In this document: positions 22,989 to 32,465 of the stretch, piece by piece
How positions within the stretch are numbered: the stretch's first letter is position 1
Layout: each line of letters opens with the position of its first letter
Source: an uncultured Eubacteriales bacterium
Lineage (GTDB): Bacteria > Bacillota > Clostridia > Oscillospirales > Oscillospiraceae
Direction of reading: 5' to 3'
Assembly: GCA_900545495.1 (NCBI GenBank)
Contig: UQZJ01000006.1
Coordinates: forward strand, 1-64,000
DNA: 64,000 nucleotides
Position numbers and translations under genes: made by a program
Notes under the pieces: model-generated
Told to the model about the DNA's origin: nothing
Database searches by the model: none
Seen by the model: only the letters and a program-made list of their open reading frames with translations

Positions 22989-23789
22989 ATGAGAGTCTTG
23001 ATCCGCGGCGCCGGAGATATCGCCACCGGCATCGCGCTGCGGCTGTTCCGCAGCCATATGGAGGTCGTGATGACCGATCTGCCCGCGCCCACCGCCATCC
23101 GGCGGACGGTGTGCTTTTCACAGGCCATCGTGCTTGGGAAAACGGTGGTGGAGGACGTAACGGCGGTGCGGGCGTCGGACGCGGCGGAGGCGGAGACGCT
23201 GCTGGCGCAGGGGGTCATCCCGGTGCTGGCAGACCCGGCGGGCGCGTGCCGCGAGGCACTGCAACCCGACGCGGTGGTTGACGCTATCCTTGCCAAGCGG
23301 AATTTGGGTACGCGCATCACCGACGCGCCGGTGGTCATCGGCATAGGGCCTGGGTTCACCGCCGGGACGGACTGCCACGCGGTGGTAGAGACCATGCGCG
23401 GCCATACGCTGGGGCGGGTCATCTATCACGGCAGCGCCCTGCCCAATACCAATATCCCCGGACTCATCGGCGGCTACGCCGGAGAACGGGTGCTGCGCGC
23501 CCCGGCGGACGGCGTGTTCCATCAGCTGCTGGACATCGGCGCGGCGGTAAAGGCCGGCGATGTGGCCGGCGAGGTGAACGGCCTTCCCATGCGCTGCACC
23601 ATCGACGGTGTGGTGCGCGGTATCCTGCCGGAGGGTACGCCGGTGCATAAGGGTATGAAATCCGGCGACGTCGACCCGCGGTGCCGTCCGGAGTACTGTA
23701 CCACCGCCTCGGACAAGGCGCTGGCGGTGGGCGGCGGCGTGCTGGAGGCACTGCTGCATCTGCGTGTGACTGCAAAGCAAAATGACTGA
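22989..23789 (+). CDS. yqeB: Selenium-dependent molybdenum hydroxylase system protein (YqeB/EF2563 type)
   Basis: The 266-aa protein starts MRVLIRGAGDIATGIALRLF, a Rossmann-like loop, and has VVIGIGPGFTAGTDCHAVVET, GLIGGYAGERVLRAP and a C-terminal biotinyl-like segment (IGAAVKAGDVAGEV). This is the EF2563 family, which accompanies selenium-dependent molybdenum hydroxylases such as xanthine dehydrogenase in Clostridia. The exact reaction is unknown. No hydroxylase, XdhC or SelD gene is adjacent, which is unusual. pckA follows after 22 bases, probably on the same transcript. Confidence 0.88.
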   Translation: MRVLIRGAGDIATGIALRLFRSHMEVVMTDLPAPTAIRRTVCFSQAIVLGKTVVEDVTAVRASDAAEAETLLAQGVIPVLADPAGACREALQPDAVVDAILAKRNLGTRITDAPVVIGIGPGFTAGTDCHAVVETMRGHTLGRVIYHGSALPNTNIPGLIGGYAGERVLRAPADGVFHQLLDIGAAVKAGDVAGEVNGLPMRCTIDGVVRGILPEGTPVHKGMKSGDVDPRCRPEYCTTASDKALAVGGGVLEALLHLRVTAKQND

Positions 23790-23811
23790 TATGATACAGG
23801 AGGAACGAGCA

Positions 23812-25377
23812 ATGGAAACCTATGGACTGGAAAAGCTGGGACTGGTAAACGCCGGCGCTGTGTACCGCAACCTGACACCGGCGCAGCTGGTGGAGCACGC
23901 ACTGCGCCGCGGCGAGGGTACGCTGTCCAACACCGGCGCGCTGGTGGTCAAGACCGGTAAGTACACCGGCCGCAGCGCCAACGATAAGTTCATCGTGGAC
24001 ACCCCGGCCATCCATGACGATATTGCATGGGGCAAGGTGAACCGCCCCATCGAGAAGGCGAAGTTCGACGCCATCCGCGCCAAGGTGCTGGCCTATTTGC
24101 AGGGGAGAGATATATTCATCTTCGACGGCTTTGCCGGCGCCGACCCCAAGTACACCAAGGCGTTCCGCATCGTCAACGAGCTGGCCAGCCAGAACCTGTT
24201 CATCCACCAGCTCCTGCGCCGCCCCACGGCGGAGCAGCTCAAGGACTTCCATGAGGACTACACCATCATCGCCGCGCCCAACTTCAAGTGCATCCCGGAG
24301 ATCGACGGCACGCGCAGCGAGGCTGCCATTTTGGTGGACTACGAGGCCCGCGAGGTGGTGATCTGCGGCACCCAGTACGCCGGTGAGATCAAGAAATCCG
24401 TGTTCTCCGTGATGAACTATGTGCTGCCCAAGCAGGGCGTATTCCCCATGCACTGCTCGGCCAACATCGGCAAAAACGGCGACAGCGCCGTGTTCTTCGG
24501 CCTCAGCGGTACCGGTAAGACCACCCTGTCCGCCGACCCGCAGCGGATGCTCATCGGCGACGACGAGCACGGCTGGGCGGACGACTCCGTGTTCAACTTC
24601 GAGGGCGGCTGCTACGCCAAGTGCATCAACCTCAGCCCGGAGGGGGAGCCGGAGATCTACAACGCCATCCGCTTCGGCGCACTGGTGGAAAATGTGGTCA
24701 TGGACCCCGACACCCGCGAGTTCGATTTCGACGACGACTCGCTGGCCGTCAACTCCCGCGTGGGCTACCCCGTGGAGTATATCCCCAACGCGGAGCTGTC
24801 CGGCATGAGCCCCAGCGTACCCAAGACCGTGATCTTCCTGACGGCGGACGCCTACGGCGTACTGCCCCCCATCAGCAAGCTGGATAAGAATCAGGCCATG
24901 TACTACTTTGTGTCCGGCTTCACCTCCAAGGTGGCCGGTACGGAGATCGGCGTCACCGAGCCGGTGCCTACGTTTTCCACCTGCTTCGGCGAGCCGTTCC
25001 TGCCGCTGGATCCCTCCGTCTACGCCGCTATGCTGGCGGAGAAGGTGGAGAAGGCCGGCGCCAAGGTCTACCTCGTCAACACCGGCTGGAACGGTACCGG
25101 TAAGCGCATGAAGCTGGGCTACACTCGGGCCATGGTGACGGCGGCTCTCACCGGCGCCATCGAAGAGAGCGAATTTGTCATCGATCCCACCTTCGGTGTG
25201 CAGGTACCCACCAGCATCGAGGGCGTGCCCTCCGAACTGCTGATCCCCGCCAACACGTGGGAGGACAAGGCGGCCTACGAGGCCAGCTGCAAGAAGCTGG
25301 CGCAGAGCTTTGCGGAGAACTTCAAGAAGTATACCCACATGAGCCCGGAGGTGGCGGCGGCAGGCCCCAAGGTGTGA
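23812..25377 (+). CDS. pckA: Phosphoenolpyruvate carboxykinase (ATP)
   Basis: This 521-aa enzyme interconverts oxaloacetate + ATP and PEP + CO2; in gut anaerobes it often works in the carboxylating direction. Motifs are GKYTGRSANDKFIV, the P-loop GLSGTGKTTLS, IGDDEHGWADDSVFNFEGG (metal/kinase-2) and VNTGWNGTGKRM. I chose the ATG at METYGLE with AGGAGG eight bases upstream. A small gene follows after four bases. Confidence 0.97.
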   Translation: METYGLEKLGLVNAGAVYRNLTPAQLVEHALRRGEGTLSNTGALVVKTGKYTGRSANDKFIVDTPAIHDDIAWGKVNRPIEKAKFDAIRAKVLAYLQGRDIFIFDGFAGADPKYTKAFRIVNELASQNLFIHQLLRRPTAEQLKDFHEDYTIIAAPNFKCIPEIDGTRSEAAILVDYEAREVVICGTQYAGEIKKSVFSVMNYVLPKQGVFPMHCSANIGKNGDSAVFFGLSGTGKTTLSADPQRMLIGDDEHGWADDSVFNFEGGCYAKCINLSPEGEPEIYNAIRFGALVENVVMDPDTREFDFDDDSLAVNSRVGYPVEYIPNAELSGMSPSVPKTVIFLTADAYGVLPPISKLDKNQAMYYFVSGFTSKVAGTEIGVTEPVPTFSTCFGEPFLPLDPSVYAAMLAEKVEKAGAKVYLVNTGWNGTGKRMKLGYTRAMVTAALTGAIEESEFVIDPTFGVQVPTSIEGVPSELLIPANTWEDKAAYEASCKKLAQSFAENFKKYTHMSPEVAAAGPKV

Positions 25378-25381
25378 GCCT

Positions 25382-25696
25382 ATGCTGGAGCTGAAGATCC
25401 TCATTGACGATATCGACTACAACAGCGTGACGGAGCTGCTGGTGCCGCTTCTGGCGGAAAAGCTGGAGAAGGACGGCAAGGGCGGTATTCTCGGCAATGT
25501 GCTGGCGGGAAATACCAACATGGCCGTGAGCATGGCGCGGACGCTGCTGAACACCATGCCGCAGGAGAAAAAGGACGAGCTGGTGGTGCAGTTGGTCACC
25601 AAGAACCGGGACAAGCTGCTGCAAAAGGGCGGCGAGCTGGCGGCGAAAAACGGCGTCCGGCTCCGGCTGTGCGATATCGCGGCGAAAAAGCTATGA
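25382..25696 (+). CDS. Protein of unknown function, 104 aa, downstream of pckA
   Basis: A helical, charged protein (LELKILIDDIDYNSV, LLVPLLAEKLEKDGKGG, KNRDKLLQKGGELAAKNGV) without signal peptide or membrane segment. It is tightly coupled to pckA and ends at the operon terminator. No family is recognised. Confidence 0.75.
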   Translation: MLELKILIDDIDYNSVTELLVPLLAEKLEKDGKGGILGNVLAGNTNMAVSMARTLLNTMPQEKKDELVVQLVTKNRDKLLQKGGELAAKNGVRLRLCDIAAKKL

Positions 25697-25731
25697 AAAA
25701 GCGCCTCTGACCATCGGTCAGAGGCGCTTTT
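25697..25731 (+). terminator. Terminator of the yqeB-pckA unit
   Basis: The stem AAAAGCGCCTCTGACC pairs with its complement across a 3-base loop and ends in TTTT. It can work in both directions, as the A-run gives T's on the minus strand for the convergent aldolase gene. Confidence 0.9.
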
Positions 25732-25742
25732 ACGCGGTGTAC

Positions 25743-26783
25743 TTACTTCTTCAGAGCCTGCACGGCGGCGCGGAGGGCGTCCACGTTTTCCTGCGTGGTG
25801 GCCCAGCTGGCGCAGAACCGCACGCCGGAGTGGGTCTCGTCCACACGCTCCCAATACTCGTAGCCGAAGCTCTTGCCGATCTCGGCCAGCTCGTCGTCGG
25901 GCATGATGGGGTACTGCTGGTTGGTGGGGGAGTCGAACAGCAGGGGATACCCGGCGGAGACAAAGATATCCCGGATCTGGTGGGCCATCTCGATGGCGTG
26001 GCGGGAGATCTTGAAGTAGAGATCGTCGGTAAACAGGGCGTCGAACTGGATGCCCAGCAGACGGCCCTTGGCCAGACGGCCGCCCCGCTGCTTCATCATA
26101 AAGCGGAAGTCCTTTTTCAGTGCCTCGTTCATGATGACCACAGCCTCGCCGAACAGAGCGCCGACCTTGGTGCCGCCGATGTAGAACACGTCGCACAGGC
26201 GGGCGATCTCCGGCAGGGTCAGATCGGTGCCGTCGGCCATCAGGCCGTAGCCCAGACGGGCGCCGTCGATGAACAGGGGCAGGCCGCAGGCGCGGCAGGT
26301 GTTATACAGCTCCGTCAGCTCCGCCTTGGTGTACAGGGTGCCGCCCTCGGTGGGATGGGAGATGTAGACCATGGCGGGCTGGACGATGTGCTCGGTGGAC
26401 TCGTCATTCTTGTGCCAATCCACATAGTCCGCCACCTGCTTGGCGGTGATCTTGCCATTCTCGGCGGGCAGGGTAATGACCTTATGACCGGTGGACTCGA
26501 TGGCGCCTGCCTCGTGGCAGTTGATATGACCGCTGTCGGCGGACAGCACACCCTGCCAGGGGCGGAGGATGGAGGCGATCACGGTGGTGTTGGTCTGGGT
26601 GCCGCCCGCCAGGAAGTGGACGTCGGCCTCCGGGGCCTGACAGACCGCCTTGATCTTCTCCCGCGCAGCGGCGCAATACTCGTCCTCGCCGTAGCCAACG
26701 GTCTGGACCATGTTCGTCTCGTTCAGCTTTGCCATCAGGGCGGGGTGGGCGCCCTCCAGATAATCACTGTTGAAATAGATCAT
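25743..26783 (-). CDS. Threonine aldolase-like PLP enzyme (beta-eliminating lyase family)
   Basis: The 346-aa protein begins MIYFNSDYLEG, where family members have the DG.H-type substrate loop, and has FLAGGTQTNTTVI, CHEAGAIESTGHKV, LPLFIDGARLGYGL and the PLP-lysine motif FYIGGTKVGALFGEA. Low-specificity threonine aldolases split threonine to glycine and acetaldehyde. Relatives act on other beta-hydroxy amino acids or tryptophan-like substrates, so the substrate is not certain. The ATG has AGGAG ten bases upstream; 22 further codons upstream are open but lack a site. Confidence 0.88.
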   Translation of the reverse strand: MIYFNSDYLEGAHPALMAKLNETNMVQTVGYGEDEYCAAAREKIKAVCQAPEADVHFLAGGTQTNTTVIASILRPWQGVLSADSGHINCHEAGAIESTGHKVITLPAENGKITAKQVADYVDWHKNDESTEHIVQPAMVYISHPTEGGTLYTKAELTELYNTCRACGLPLFIDGARLGYGLMADGTDLTLPEIARLCDVFYIGGTKVGALFGEAVVIMNEALKKDFRFMMKQRGGRLAKGRLLGIQFDALFTDDLYFKISRHAIEMAHQIRDIFVSAGYPLLFDSPTNQQYPIMPDDELAEIGKSFGYEYWERVDETHSGVRFCASWATTQENVDALRAAVQALKK

Positions 26784-26915
26784 CGCAGTAAAACTCCTTT
26801 TCGCGGAACGGATCGCACCGACATTCCGTCCAATATTGTGTAGATGCATTTTACCGCAAAAGCGGCGTAAAGTAAAGACAAACTGTTACATTTGGTTACA
26901 CGTTGCAAATACAAC

Positions 26916-26944
26916 TTGCATTGAAAAGTGAAACCTGCTACAAT
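26916..26944 (+). promoter_or_regulatory. Promoter of the sortase gene
   Basis: TTGCAT and TACAAT are separated by 17 bases, 25 bases before the start codon and close to its AGGAGG site. Confidence 0.65.
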
Positions 26945-26969
26945 GACCGGAGACAAGGAGGCTTGTTAC

Positions 26970-27878
26970 ATGAATGATAGACCTAACAGACGCCGCGAGG
27001 AGCGCGGCGCTCATTCCCGACAGGAGCGTATGCAGAGCCGTCCTGCAGAGCGCAGCGAAAGATCCAGACGGAACGGCAAGCGCAAAAACGGCAAGGTGCT
27101 GTACTACGGTATACTGGTGCTTCTGCTGGCGGTGCTGGTATTTTCCTCGGTGAAGATCATCAGCTACATGATGGAGAAGAAGCAGAGCGAGCGGAAGCAG
27201 CAGGATCTGATCGATCAGGTGGTGACGCCGGGTTCGGACAGCAACGATACCGACAACACCGACAAGGACAACAGCTCCACCCCTGAGCCCGCCGGCAGCG
27301 AGCCGGACTATATCTCCGTGGATTTCAAGACACTGCAGGCCAAGTACCCCGACGTGGTGGGCTGGCTGTACTGTGCCAACACCGGCCTGAACTACCCCAT
27401 CGTGCAGACGGCGGAGGAGGGCGGCGAGTACTACCTGTACCGCGACATCGACGGCTCCAGCAACAAGAACGGCACGGTATTTCTGGATTGGCAGTGCAGC
27501 TCCAATTTTACCAGCCAGAACAATCTGGTGTACGGCCACAACATGAAGACCGGCCGTATGTTCGCACCCATCGTCAAGTATAGAGATCAGTCCTTCTACG
27601 ATGCCCATCCCTATATGTATCTGTATACCCCCAACCAGCTGTACAAGGTGAACCTGTTCGCCGGTATGGTGACGCCCCACGACTCCGCGGTATACAGCTA
27701 CAGCCTGTCCTCGGACTACATCAAGGAGTGCATCGCCAACTCCACGTTCAAGTCCAGCGTCGGCACACCTACCGGGAATATCCTGACCCTGTCCACCTGC
27801 GCCTACGACTTTGACAATGCCCGCTATGTGGTCATGGGTGAGATGGTACCTATTGATTTTCCCAGCAGCGGCAACTAA
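26970..27878 (+). CDS. srtB: Class B sortase
   Basis: The 302-aa protein has a basic N-terminus, one membrane helix (VLYYGILVLLLAVLVFSSV) and an acidic Ser/Asp/Thr linker. The sortase domain has the catalytic His in LVYGHNM, Cys in LSTCAYDF and Arg three residues on (NARYVV), plus the class B helix insertion. It anchors proteins bearing an NPQTN-like signal to peptidoglycan or links pilin-like proteins. No substrate with a sorting signal is encoded nearby, so it probably serves distant genes. AGGAGG lies eight bases before the ATG. Confidence 0.93.
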   Translation: MNDRPNRRREERGAHSRQERMQSRPAERSERSRRNGKRKNGKVLYYGILVLLLAVLVFSSVKIISYMMEKKQSERKQQDLIDQVVTPGSDSNDTDNTDKDNSSTPEPAGSEPDYISVDFKTLQAKYPDVVGWLYCANTGLNYPIVQTAEEGGEYYLYRDIDGSSNKNGTVFLDWQCSSNFTSQNNLVYGHNMKTGRMFAPIVKYRDQSFYDAHPYMYLYTPNQLYKVNLFAGMVTPHDSAVYSYSLSSDYIKECIANSTFKSSVGTPTGNILTLSTCAYDFDNARYVVMGEMVPIDFPSSGN

Positions 27879-27881
27879 ACT

Positions 27882-27924
27882 AAAAAAATATATCCCCCTC
27901 CAGGCGGAGGGGGATATATTTTTT
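27882..27924. terminator. Bidirectional terminator between srtB and the aminopeptidase gene
   Basis: The stem AAATATATCCCCCTCC with an AGGC loop is flanked by A's on the left and T's on the right, so it can end both convergent transcripts. Confidence 0.93.
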
Positions 27925-27928
27925 GCGT

Positions 27929-29203
27929 TTACAGCTCCGTTTCGAAGCAGCGGGCCATGGCATCCGCCAGATAGCCGCAGTCGGCAGCGCCCATGGTCTC
28001 CCATGCGGCGTGCATGGCCAACTGGGCAAGACCGATGTCCACGGTGCTCACCGGTACCAGCGTACCGGCGATGCAGCCCAGTGTGGAGCCGCCGGGCAGG
28101 TCGGAACGGTTTGCCATGACCTGCACCGGCACGCCGGCGTCGGTACAGATGGCGCGGAACACCGCGCAGGAGCGTCCGTCCGTGGCATAATGCTGGTTGG
28201 CGTTGAACTTGATGACCACGCCCTTGTTCATGCGGGGGCAGTTGTCGGCGTCCGCATACTCCGGGTGATCGGGGTGGATGGCGTGGGCATTGTCGGCGGA
28301 GACGAGGAAGCTGCGGGCCAGCGTGGTCTGGAACGCTTCTTCGTCCTGTCCCAGCGCCAGACTGATGCGGCGCAGGGTATCCCGCAGGAAGGTGGAGGCC
28401 GCGCCCTGCTTGGTGGCGGAGCCTACCTCCTCATTGTCGAAGATGCACAGCACCGGCAGGCTGCCGCTGTCGCCGGAGGCCAGGAAGCCCTGGGTGCAGC
28501 CCCAGGCGCAGGCCAGATCGTCCAGCTTGGGGGAGAGGATGTACTCGCCGTGGACGCCCAGCACCGTGCCGCGGCCGCGGCAGTAGAGGAACAGGTCCTG
28601 CCCCAGCACATCCTCCGGCCGGACGCCGGCGGCCTCGGCCGCCATGGAGAGAATGGCGGCGTCGGGATCCTCGGCGCTGAACAGGGGAACGGTGTCCACG
28701 TTGGCCTGATACTTCATGCCGTCGTTGGCGCTGCGGTTCATGTGGATGGCCACGCTGGGGATCACCAGCAGGTCGCGGTCAATGTCCACCAGCTTCTCCG
28801 CGATGCCGCCGCCCTCCCGGACGAACAGGCGGCCCGCCACGGACAGGGGACGGTCGAACCATGTGGCCATCAGCATCCCGCCGTACTTCTCGGTGTTCAG
28901 ACGGACGTAGCCGTTGCTCCGCAGCTCTGCGTGCTCCTTGAGCTTGAAGGTGGGGGAGTCGCTGTGGGCGGCAGCCATCATGAACCCGCCGGTGAGGGTC
29001 TCCGGCACGCGGAAGGCGATGAGGCTGGAGCTGTTGCGGGTGACGAAATACCTTCCGCCGGGCTTCAGCGTCCAGCGCTCCCGCTCAGACAGGGGCGCAT
29101 AGCCCGCTGCCGTCAGCTCGGCGGCGGTGTTGGCGATCACGTGGTAGCAGCTGGGGCTGTCGGCGATGAAATCCAGCATAGGCTGGACAGAGTGCTGCAT
29201 CAT
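27929..29203 (-). CDS. apeB: M18 family aminopeptidase
   Basis: This 424-aa di-zinc metallopeptidase has the M18 pattern: AAAHSDSPTFKLK (metal His/Asp), SPKLDDLACAWG, CIFDNEEVGSATKQ (catalytic Glu) and C-terminal STVDIGLAQLAMHA. It removes acidic or neutral N-terminal residues from peptides in the cytoplasm. It is next to a transporter, an oligoendopeptidase and the Opp importer, which suggests a peptide-feeding locus. AGGAGG precedes the first of two Met codons. Confidence 0.95.
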   Translation of the reverse strand: MMQHSVQPMLDFIADSPSCYHVIANTAAELTAAGYAPLSERERWTLKPGGRYFVTRNSSSLIAFRVPETLTGGFMMAAAHSDSPTFKLKEHAELRSNGYVRLNTEKYGGMLMATWFDRPLSVAGRLFVREGGGIAEKLVDIDRDLLVIPSVAIHMNRSANDGMKYQANVDTVPLFSAEDPDAAILSMAAEAAGVRPEDVLGQDLFLYCRGRGTVLGVHGEYILSPKLDDLACAWGCTQGFLASGDSGSLPVLCIFDNEEVGSATKQGAASTFLRDTLRRISLALGQDEEAFQTTLARSFLVSADNAHAIHPDHPEYADADNCPRMNKGVVIKFNANQHYATDGRSCAVFRAICTDAGVPVQVMANRSDLPGGSTLGCIAGTLVPVSTVDIGLAQLAMHAAWETMGAADCGYLADAMARCFETEL

Positions 29204-29253
29204 AGAGAAAAACCTCCTTTGTCCGCGAAAGAGGGACAGTTTTGTTGCCGTAT

Positions 29254-29283
29254 ATTATATCACAGGGATGCGCCGTGTGGCAA
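29254..29283 (-). promoter_or_regulatory. Promoter of the M18 aminopeptidase gene
   Basis: On the minus strand TTGCCA and TATAAT are separated by 18 bases, about 50 bases before the start codon. Confidence 0.65.
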
Positions 29284-29309
29284 GCACCATCGGACCCGGC
29301 GAAAGATGC

Positions 29310-29338
29310 TTGCCATTCGAGGACAAATCCGTTATAAT
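29310..29338 (+). promoter_or_regulatory. Promoter of the MFS transporter gene
   Basis: TTGCCA and TATAAT are spaced by 17 bases. The divergent aminopeptidase promoter is 27 bases away and has the same -35 hexamer. The leader to the chosen start is about 75 bases. Confidence 0.7.
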
Positions 29339-29417
29339 GTCTACTCACACGACAATATTTCATCCGAAGAAAGGAGAGGAGCGCACTGGGGGGTGGCGGT
29401 GCGGCTCACGCACATCC

Positions 29418-30683
29418 ATGGCAAAAAACGACGCAATCAAACCGGCGGCTCCTCTGTGGACCCGGGATTTTACCATCATCACACTGGGCAGTGTTGTCTC
29501 TATGCTGGGCAACAGTATGTCCGGCTTTGCACTGAGCTTGCTGGTGCTGGATTACACTCAGTCGTCCCTGCTGTACGCCATTTACATCGCGGCGTTCACA
29601 GCACCCCAGATCATCGCGCCCATCTTCTCCGGCGCTATATTAGACCGGTTCTCCCGGAAGCGCACCATCTACACGCTGGACTTTATCTCCGCCGGCATCT
29701 ACGCCACGGCGGCGCTGATCCTGAGTCAGGGGTGGTTCAGCTTTCCGATACTGGCTGTTTGGTGCTTCGTCATCGGCACCATCAACAGCATCTACATGGT
29801 GGCCTACGAGAGCTTTTATCCCATGCTCATCACGGAGGGCAACTACTCCAAGGCCTACTCCATCGCCAGCGTACTGGAGACGCTGTCGGCGGTGATGATC
29901 CCCGTCTCCACCTACGTTTACAACAAAGTAGGCATCGCGCCGCTGCTGGGCGCCAACGCCGTGTGCTTCCTCACCGCCGCCATCGCGGAGACGCAGATCC
30001 GGGCGGAGGAGCGGTACATCGAGATGCAGCGCGCCACAGTGACGGCAGGGGAGTCCTCTGCCCGGCGGCTGCTGCGGGACATCGGAGAGGGCTTCCGCTT
30101 CCTGTGGAGCGAGAAGGGCCTGCTGGCGGTGGCGTGCTACTTCGCTTTCAGCTCGCTGGCCTCCGGCGCGTCGCAGGTCATCACGCTGCCCTACTTCAAA
30201 AGCACCTTCGAAAACGGCGAGTACGTCTACATGATGGTGTGGGGCATGATGGTGGTGGGCCGTACTGTGGGCGGTCTGGTGCATTACAAGGTGCAGCTCC
30301 CCACCCACCGGAAGTATGCCATCGCCCTGGCGGTGTATGTCCTCATCTCCCTGCTGGAGGGAACATACCTCTTTATGCCTGTGCCGGTGATGATGCTGAT
30401 GTGCCTGTGCAACGGACTGCTGGGCGTCACCAGCTACACCATCCGTATCTCCGCCACCCAGAGCTATGTGCCGGATGAGAAGAAGGGGCGGTTCAACGGT
30501 GCGTTCAATATGCTGAACACCGTGGGCAGCCTGACCGGTCAGCTGCTGGCGGGCGCCCTGACGGTGCTGCTGCCCGCCCGGCTGGTGCTGTCGGTCTTCA
30601 TGGCGATGACAACGGTGACGGCAGTCGTCTTTATCGGCGGGAACAAGCAGGCGGTCAGCGCCATCTACAACCGCCAGCAATAG
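29418..30683 (+). CDS. Major facilitator superfamily transporter
   Basis: The 421-aa protein has about 12 hydrophobic helices (for example TLGSVVSMLGNSMSGFALSL, FPILAVWCFVIGTINSIYM) and an MFS-A-like loop after helix 2 (GAILDRFSRKRTIY). The substrate is unknown; this MFS subfamily is often annotated as drug or macrolide efflux. The ATG at MAKNDAIK is preceded only by G-rich sequence, and AAGGAGAGGAG lies 40 bases upstream, so the start is the least certain point. Upstream in-frame codons run into the promoter. Confidence 0.85.
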   Translation: MAKNDAIKPAAPLWTRDFTIITLGSVVSMLGNSMSGFALSLLVLDYTQSSLLYAIYIAAFTAPQIIAPIFSGAILDRFSRKRTIYTLDFISAGIYATAALILSQGWFSFPILAVWCFVIGTINSIYMVAYESFYPMLITEGNYSKAYSIASVLETLSAVMIPVSTYVYNKVGIAPLLGANAVCFLTAAIAETQIRAEERYIEMQRATVTAGESSARRLLRDIGEGFRFLWSEKGLLAVACYFAFSSLASGASQVITLPYFKSTFENGEYVYMMVWGMMVVGRTVGGLVHYKVQLPTHRKYAIALAVYVLISLLEGTYLFMPVPVMMLMCLCNGLLGVTSYTIRISATQSYVPDEKKGRFNGAFNMLNTVGSLTGQLLAGALTVLLPARLVLSVFMAMTTVTAVVFIGGNKQAVSAIYNRQQ

Positions 30684-30761
30684 TGTATAGCCCCACGGCC
30701 CGGTGCTGAGCGCCGCCGCCGTGCATAGACTTAATTATAATTCTACAAGGAGGAACAAGAC

Positions 30762-32465
30762 ATGAAGTTTTCCGAGATGCCCTATACCCGTCCGGACGCG
30801 GAGGCGTTGAAGAAGCAGATGAGCCAGCTGACGGAACGGCTGAAGAGCGCGGCTTCCTACGAGGAGGCGCGGCAGGTCTTTCTGGAGAAGGAGGCGGCGT
30901 CCCGCACCGTGGAGACGCAGGCCACGCTGGCTTCCATCCGCCACTCCATCGACACCCGCGACACCTTCTACGACGGAGAGGAGAAGTTCTGGAACACCTT
31001 CGGCCCGGAGCTGGAGGAGTATGAGCAGGCGTGGAAGGCTGCCATGCTGGACTCCCCGTTCCGCAAGGACTTTTCCGCGGAGTACGGCGACCTGATGTTC
31101 CTGAACGCCGAGATCGCCCGGAAGTGCTTTAAGCCGGAGATCATCCCGGAGATGCAGCAGGAGAACGACCTGACCCAGGAGTACGAGAAGCTGCTGGCCT
31201 CCGCCCAGATCCCCTTTGAGGGCAAGACCTACACCCTGTCCCAGCTGACGCCCCTCAAGAGCGACCCCGACGACGCCCGCCGTCTGGCGGCGTGGCAGGC
31301 CGACGCCAAGTGGTCCATGGAGCACGCGGCAGAGCTGGATGAGCTGTACGACAAGCTGGTGCATCTGCGTGATTCCATGGGCAAGAAGATGGGCTACGAG
31401 GGCTACACCACCTTGGGCTACTACCGCATGAACCGCAACTGCTACACCAAGGAGGACGTGGAGAAGTTCCGCACCGCCGTGCAGAAGTATCTGGTGCCGG
31501 TGGCGGACAAGATCTGCCGCAAGCAGGCGGAGCGTCTGGGCAAGACCTATCCCCTGAGCTTCGCGGATCTGGCGCTGGAGTTCCGCTCCGGCAACCCCTG
31601 CCCCATGGGTACGCCCGACGATATTCTGGCACAGGGCATGAAGTTCTACGGCGAGCTGTCCCCCGAGACGAAGGTGTTCTTCCGCACCATGCTGGACAAC
31701 GAGCTGCTGGACGTGCTGAGCACCGAGGGCAAGCAGGCAGGCGGCTACTGCACCAGCCTGGGCGACTATGAGGTACCCTTTATCTTCGCCAACTTCAACG
31801 GCACCCAGCATGACGTGGAGGTGGTGACCCACGAGGCCGGTCACGCCTTTGCCGACTGGACCAACCGCAAGCGCATCCCCAGCAGCTACATCTGGCCGAC
31901 GCTGGAGGGCTGCGAGGTACACTCCATGAGCATGGAGTTCTTCGCATGGCCGTGGGCGGAGGGCTTCTTCGGCCCCGACACCCGCAAGTTCCTGTACAGC
32001 CATCTGGCAGGCGCACTGACCTTCATCCCCTACGGCACCATGGTGGATCACTTCCAGCACATCGTGTATGAGAAGCCCGACATGACCCCGGCGGAGCGCA
32101 ACGCCGCGTGGAAGGAGCTGACCGGCATCTATATGCCCTGGGTGAAGATGGACGGCGAGATCCCCTTCTACACCGAGGGCCGCCGCTGGCAGCGTCAGCA
32201 CCACATTTACTCCAGCCCCTTCTATTATATCGACTACTGTCTGGCGCAGACCGTGTCTCTGGAGTTCTGGGCGATGATCCAGAAGGATCTGGGCAACGCG
32301 TGGAAGCACTACATGGCCTACACCGAGCAGGGCGGCAGCCGCACCTTCACCGAGCTGCTGAAGAACGCCGGTCTGGAGTCCCCCTTCGAGGAGAACTGCC
32401 TGCGTACCGTCTGTGCCGCCGCCGAGGAGTGGCTGGACAGCTATGACATGACCGGCATCCTGTAA
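30762..32465 (+). CDS. pepF: M3 family oligoendopeptidase F-like
   Basis: This 567-aa cytoplasmic metallopeptidase has the zinc motif HEAGH (VVTHEAGHAFADW) and the downstream Glu in LEGCEVHSMSMEFF. The C-terminal helix bundle (HHIYSSPFYYIDYCLAQT) is also typical of M3 peptidases. It cleaves peptides of about 7-17 residues, such as those imported by the Opp system encoded 760 bases downstream. AGGAGG precedes the ATG. Confidence 0.96.
   Translation: MKFSEMPYTRPDAEALKKQMSQLTERLKSAASYEEARQVFLEKEAASRTVETQATLASIRHSIDTRDTFYDGEEKFWNTFGPELEEYEQAWKAAMLDSPFRKDFSAEYGDLMFLNAEIARKCFKPEIIPEMQQENDLTQEYEKLLASAQIPFEGKTYTLSQLTPLKSDPDDARRLAAWQADAKWSMEHAAELDELYDKLVHLRDSMGKKMGYEGYTTLGYYRMNRNCYTKEDVEKFRTAVQKYLVPVADKICRKQAERLGKTYPLSFADLALEFRSGNPCPMGTPDDILAQGMKFYGELSPETKVFFRTMLDNELLDVLSTEGKQAGGYCTSLGDYEVPFIFANFNGTQHDVEVVTHEAGHAFADWTNRKRIPSSYIWPTLEGCEVHSMSMEFFAWPWAEGFFGPDTRKFLYSHLAGALTFIPYGTMVDHFQHIVYEKPDMTPAERNAAWKELTGIYMPWVKMDGEIPFYTEGRRWQRQHHIYSSPFYYIDYCLAQTVSLEFWAMIQKDLGNAWKHYMAYTEQGGSRTFTELLKNAGLESPFEENCLRTVCAAAEEWLDSYDMTGIL

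Noticed and set aside
27894..27913. Possible G-rich regulatory element after srtB
   Set aside because: The C/G runs are simply the two arms of the bidirectional terminator.
29337..29417. Upstream in-frame ATG for the MFS transporter at 29,337
   Set aside because: That ATG overlaps the -10 hexamer TATAAT, so it would lie at or before the transcription start; the encoded extension (Arg/Gly/Cys-rich) is not membrane-protein-like.
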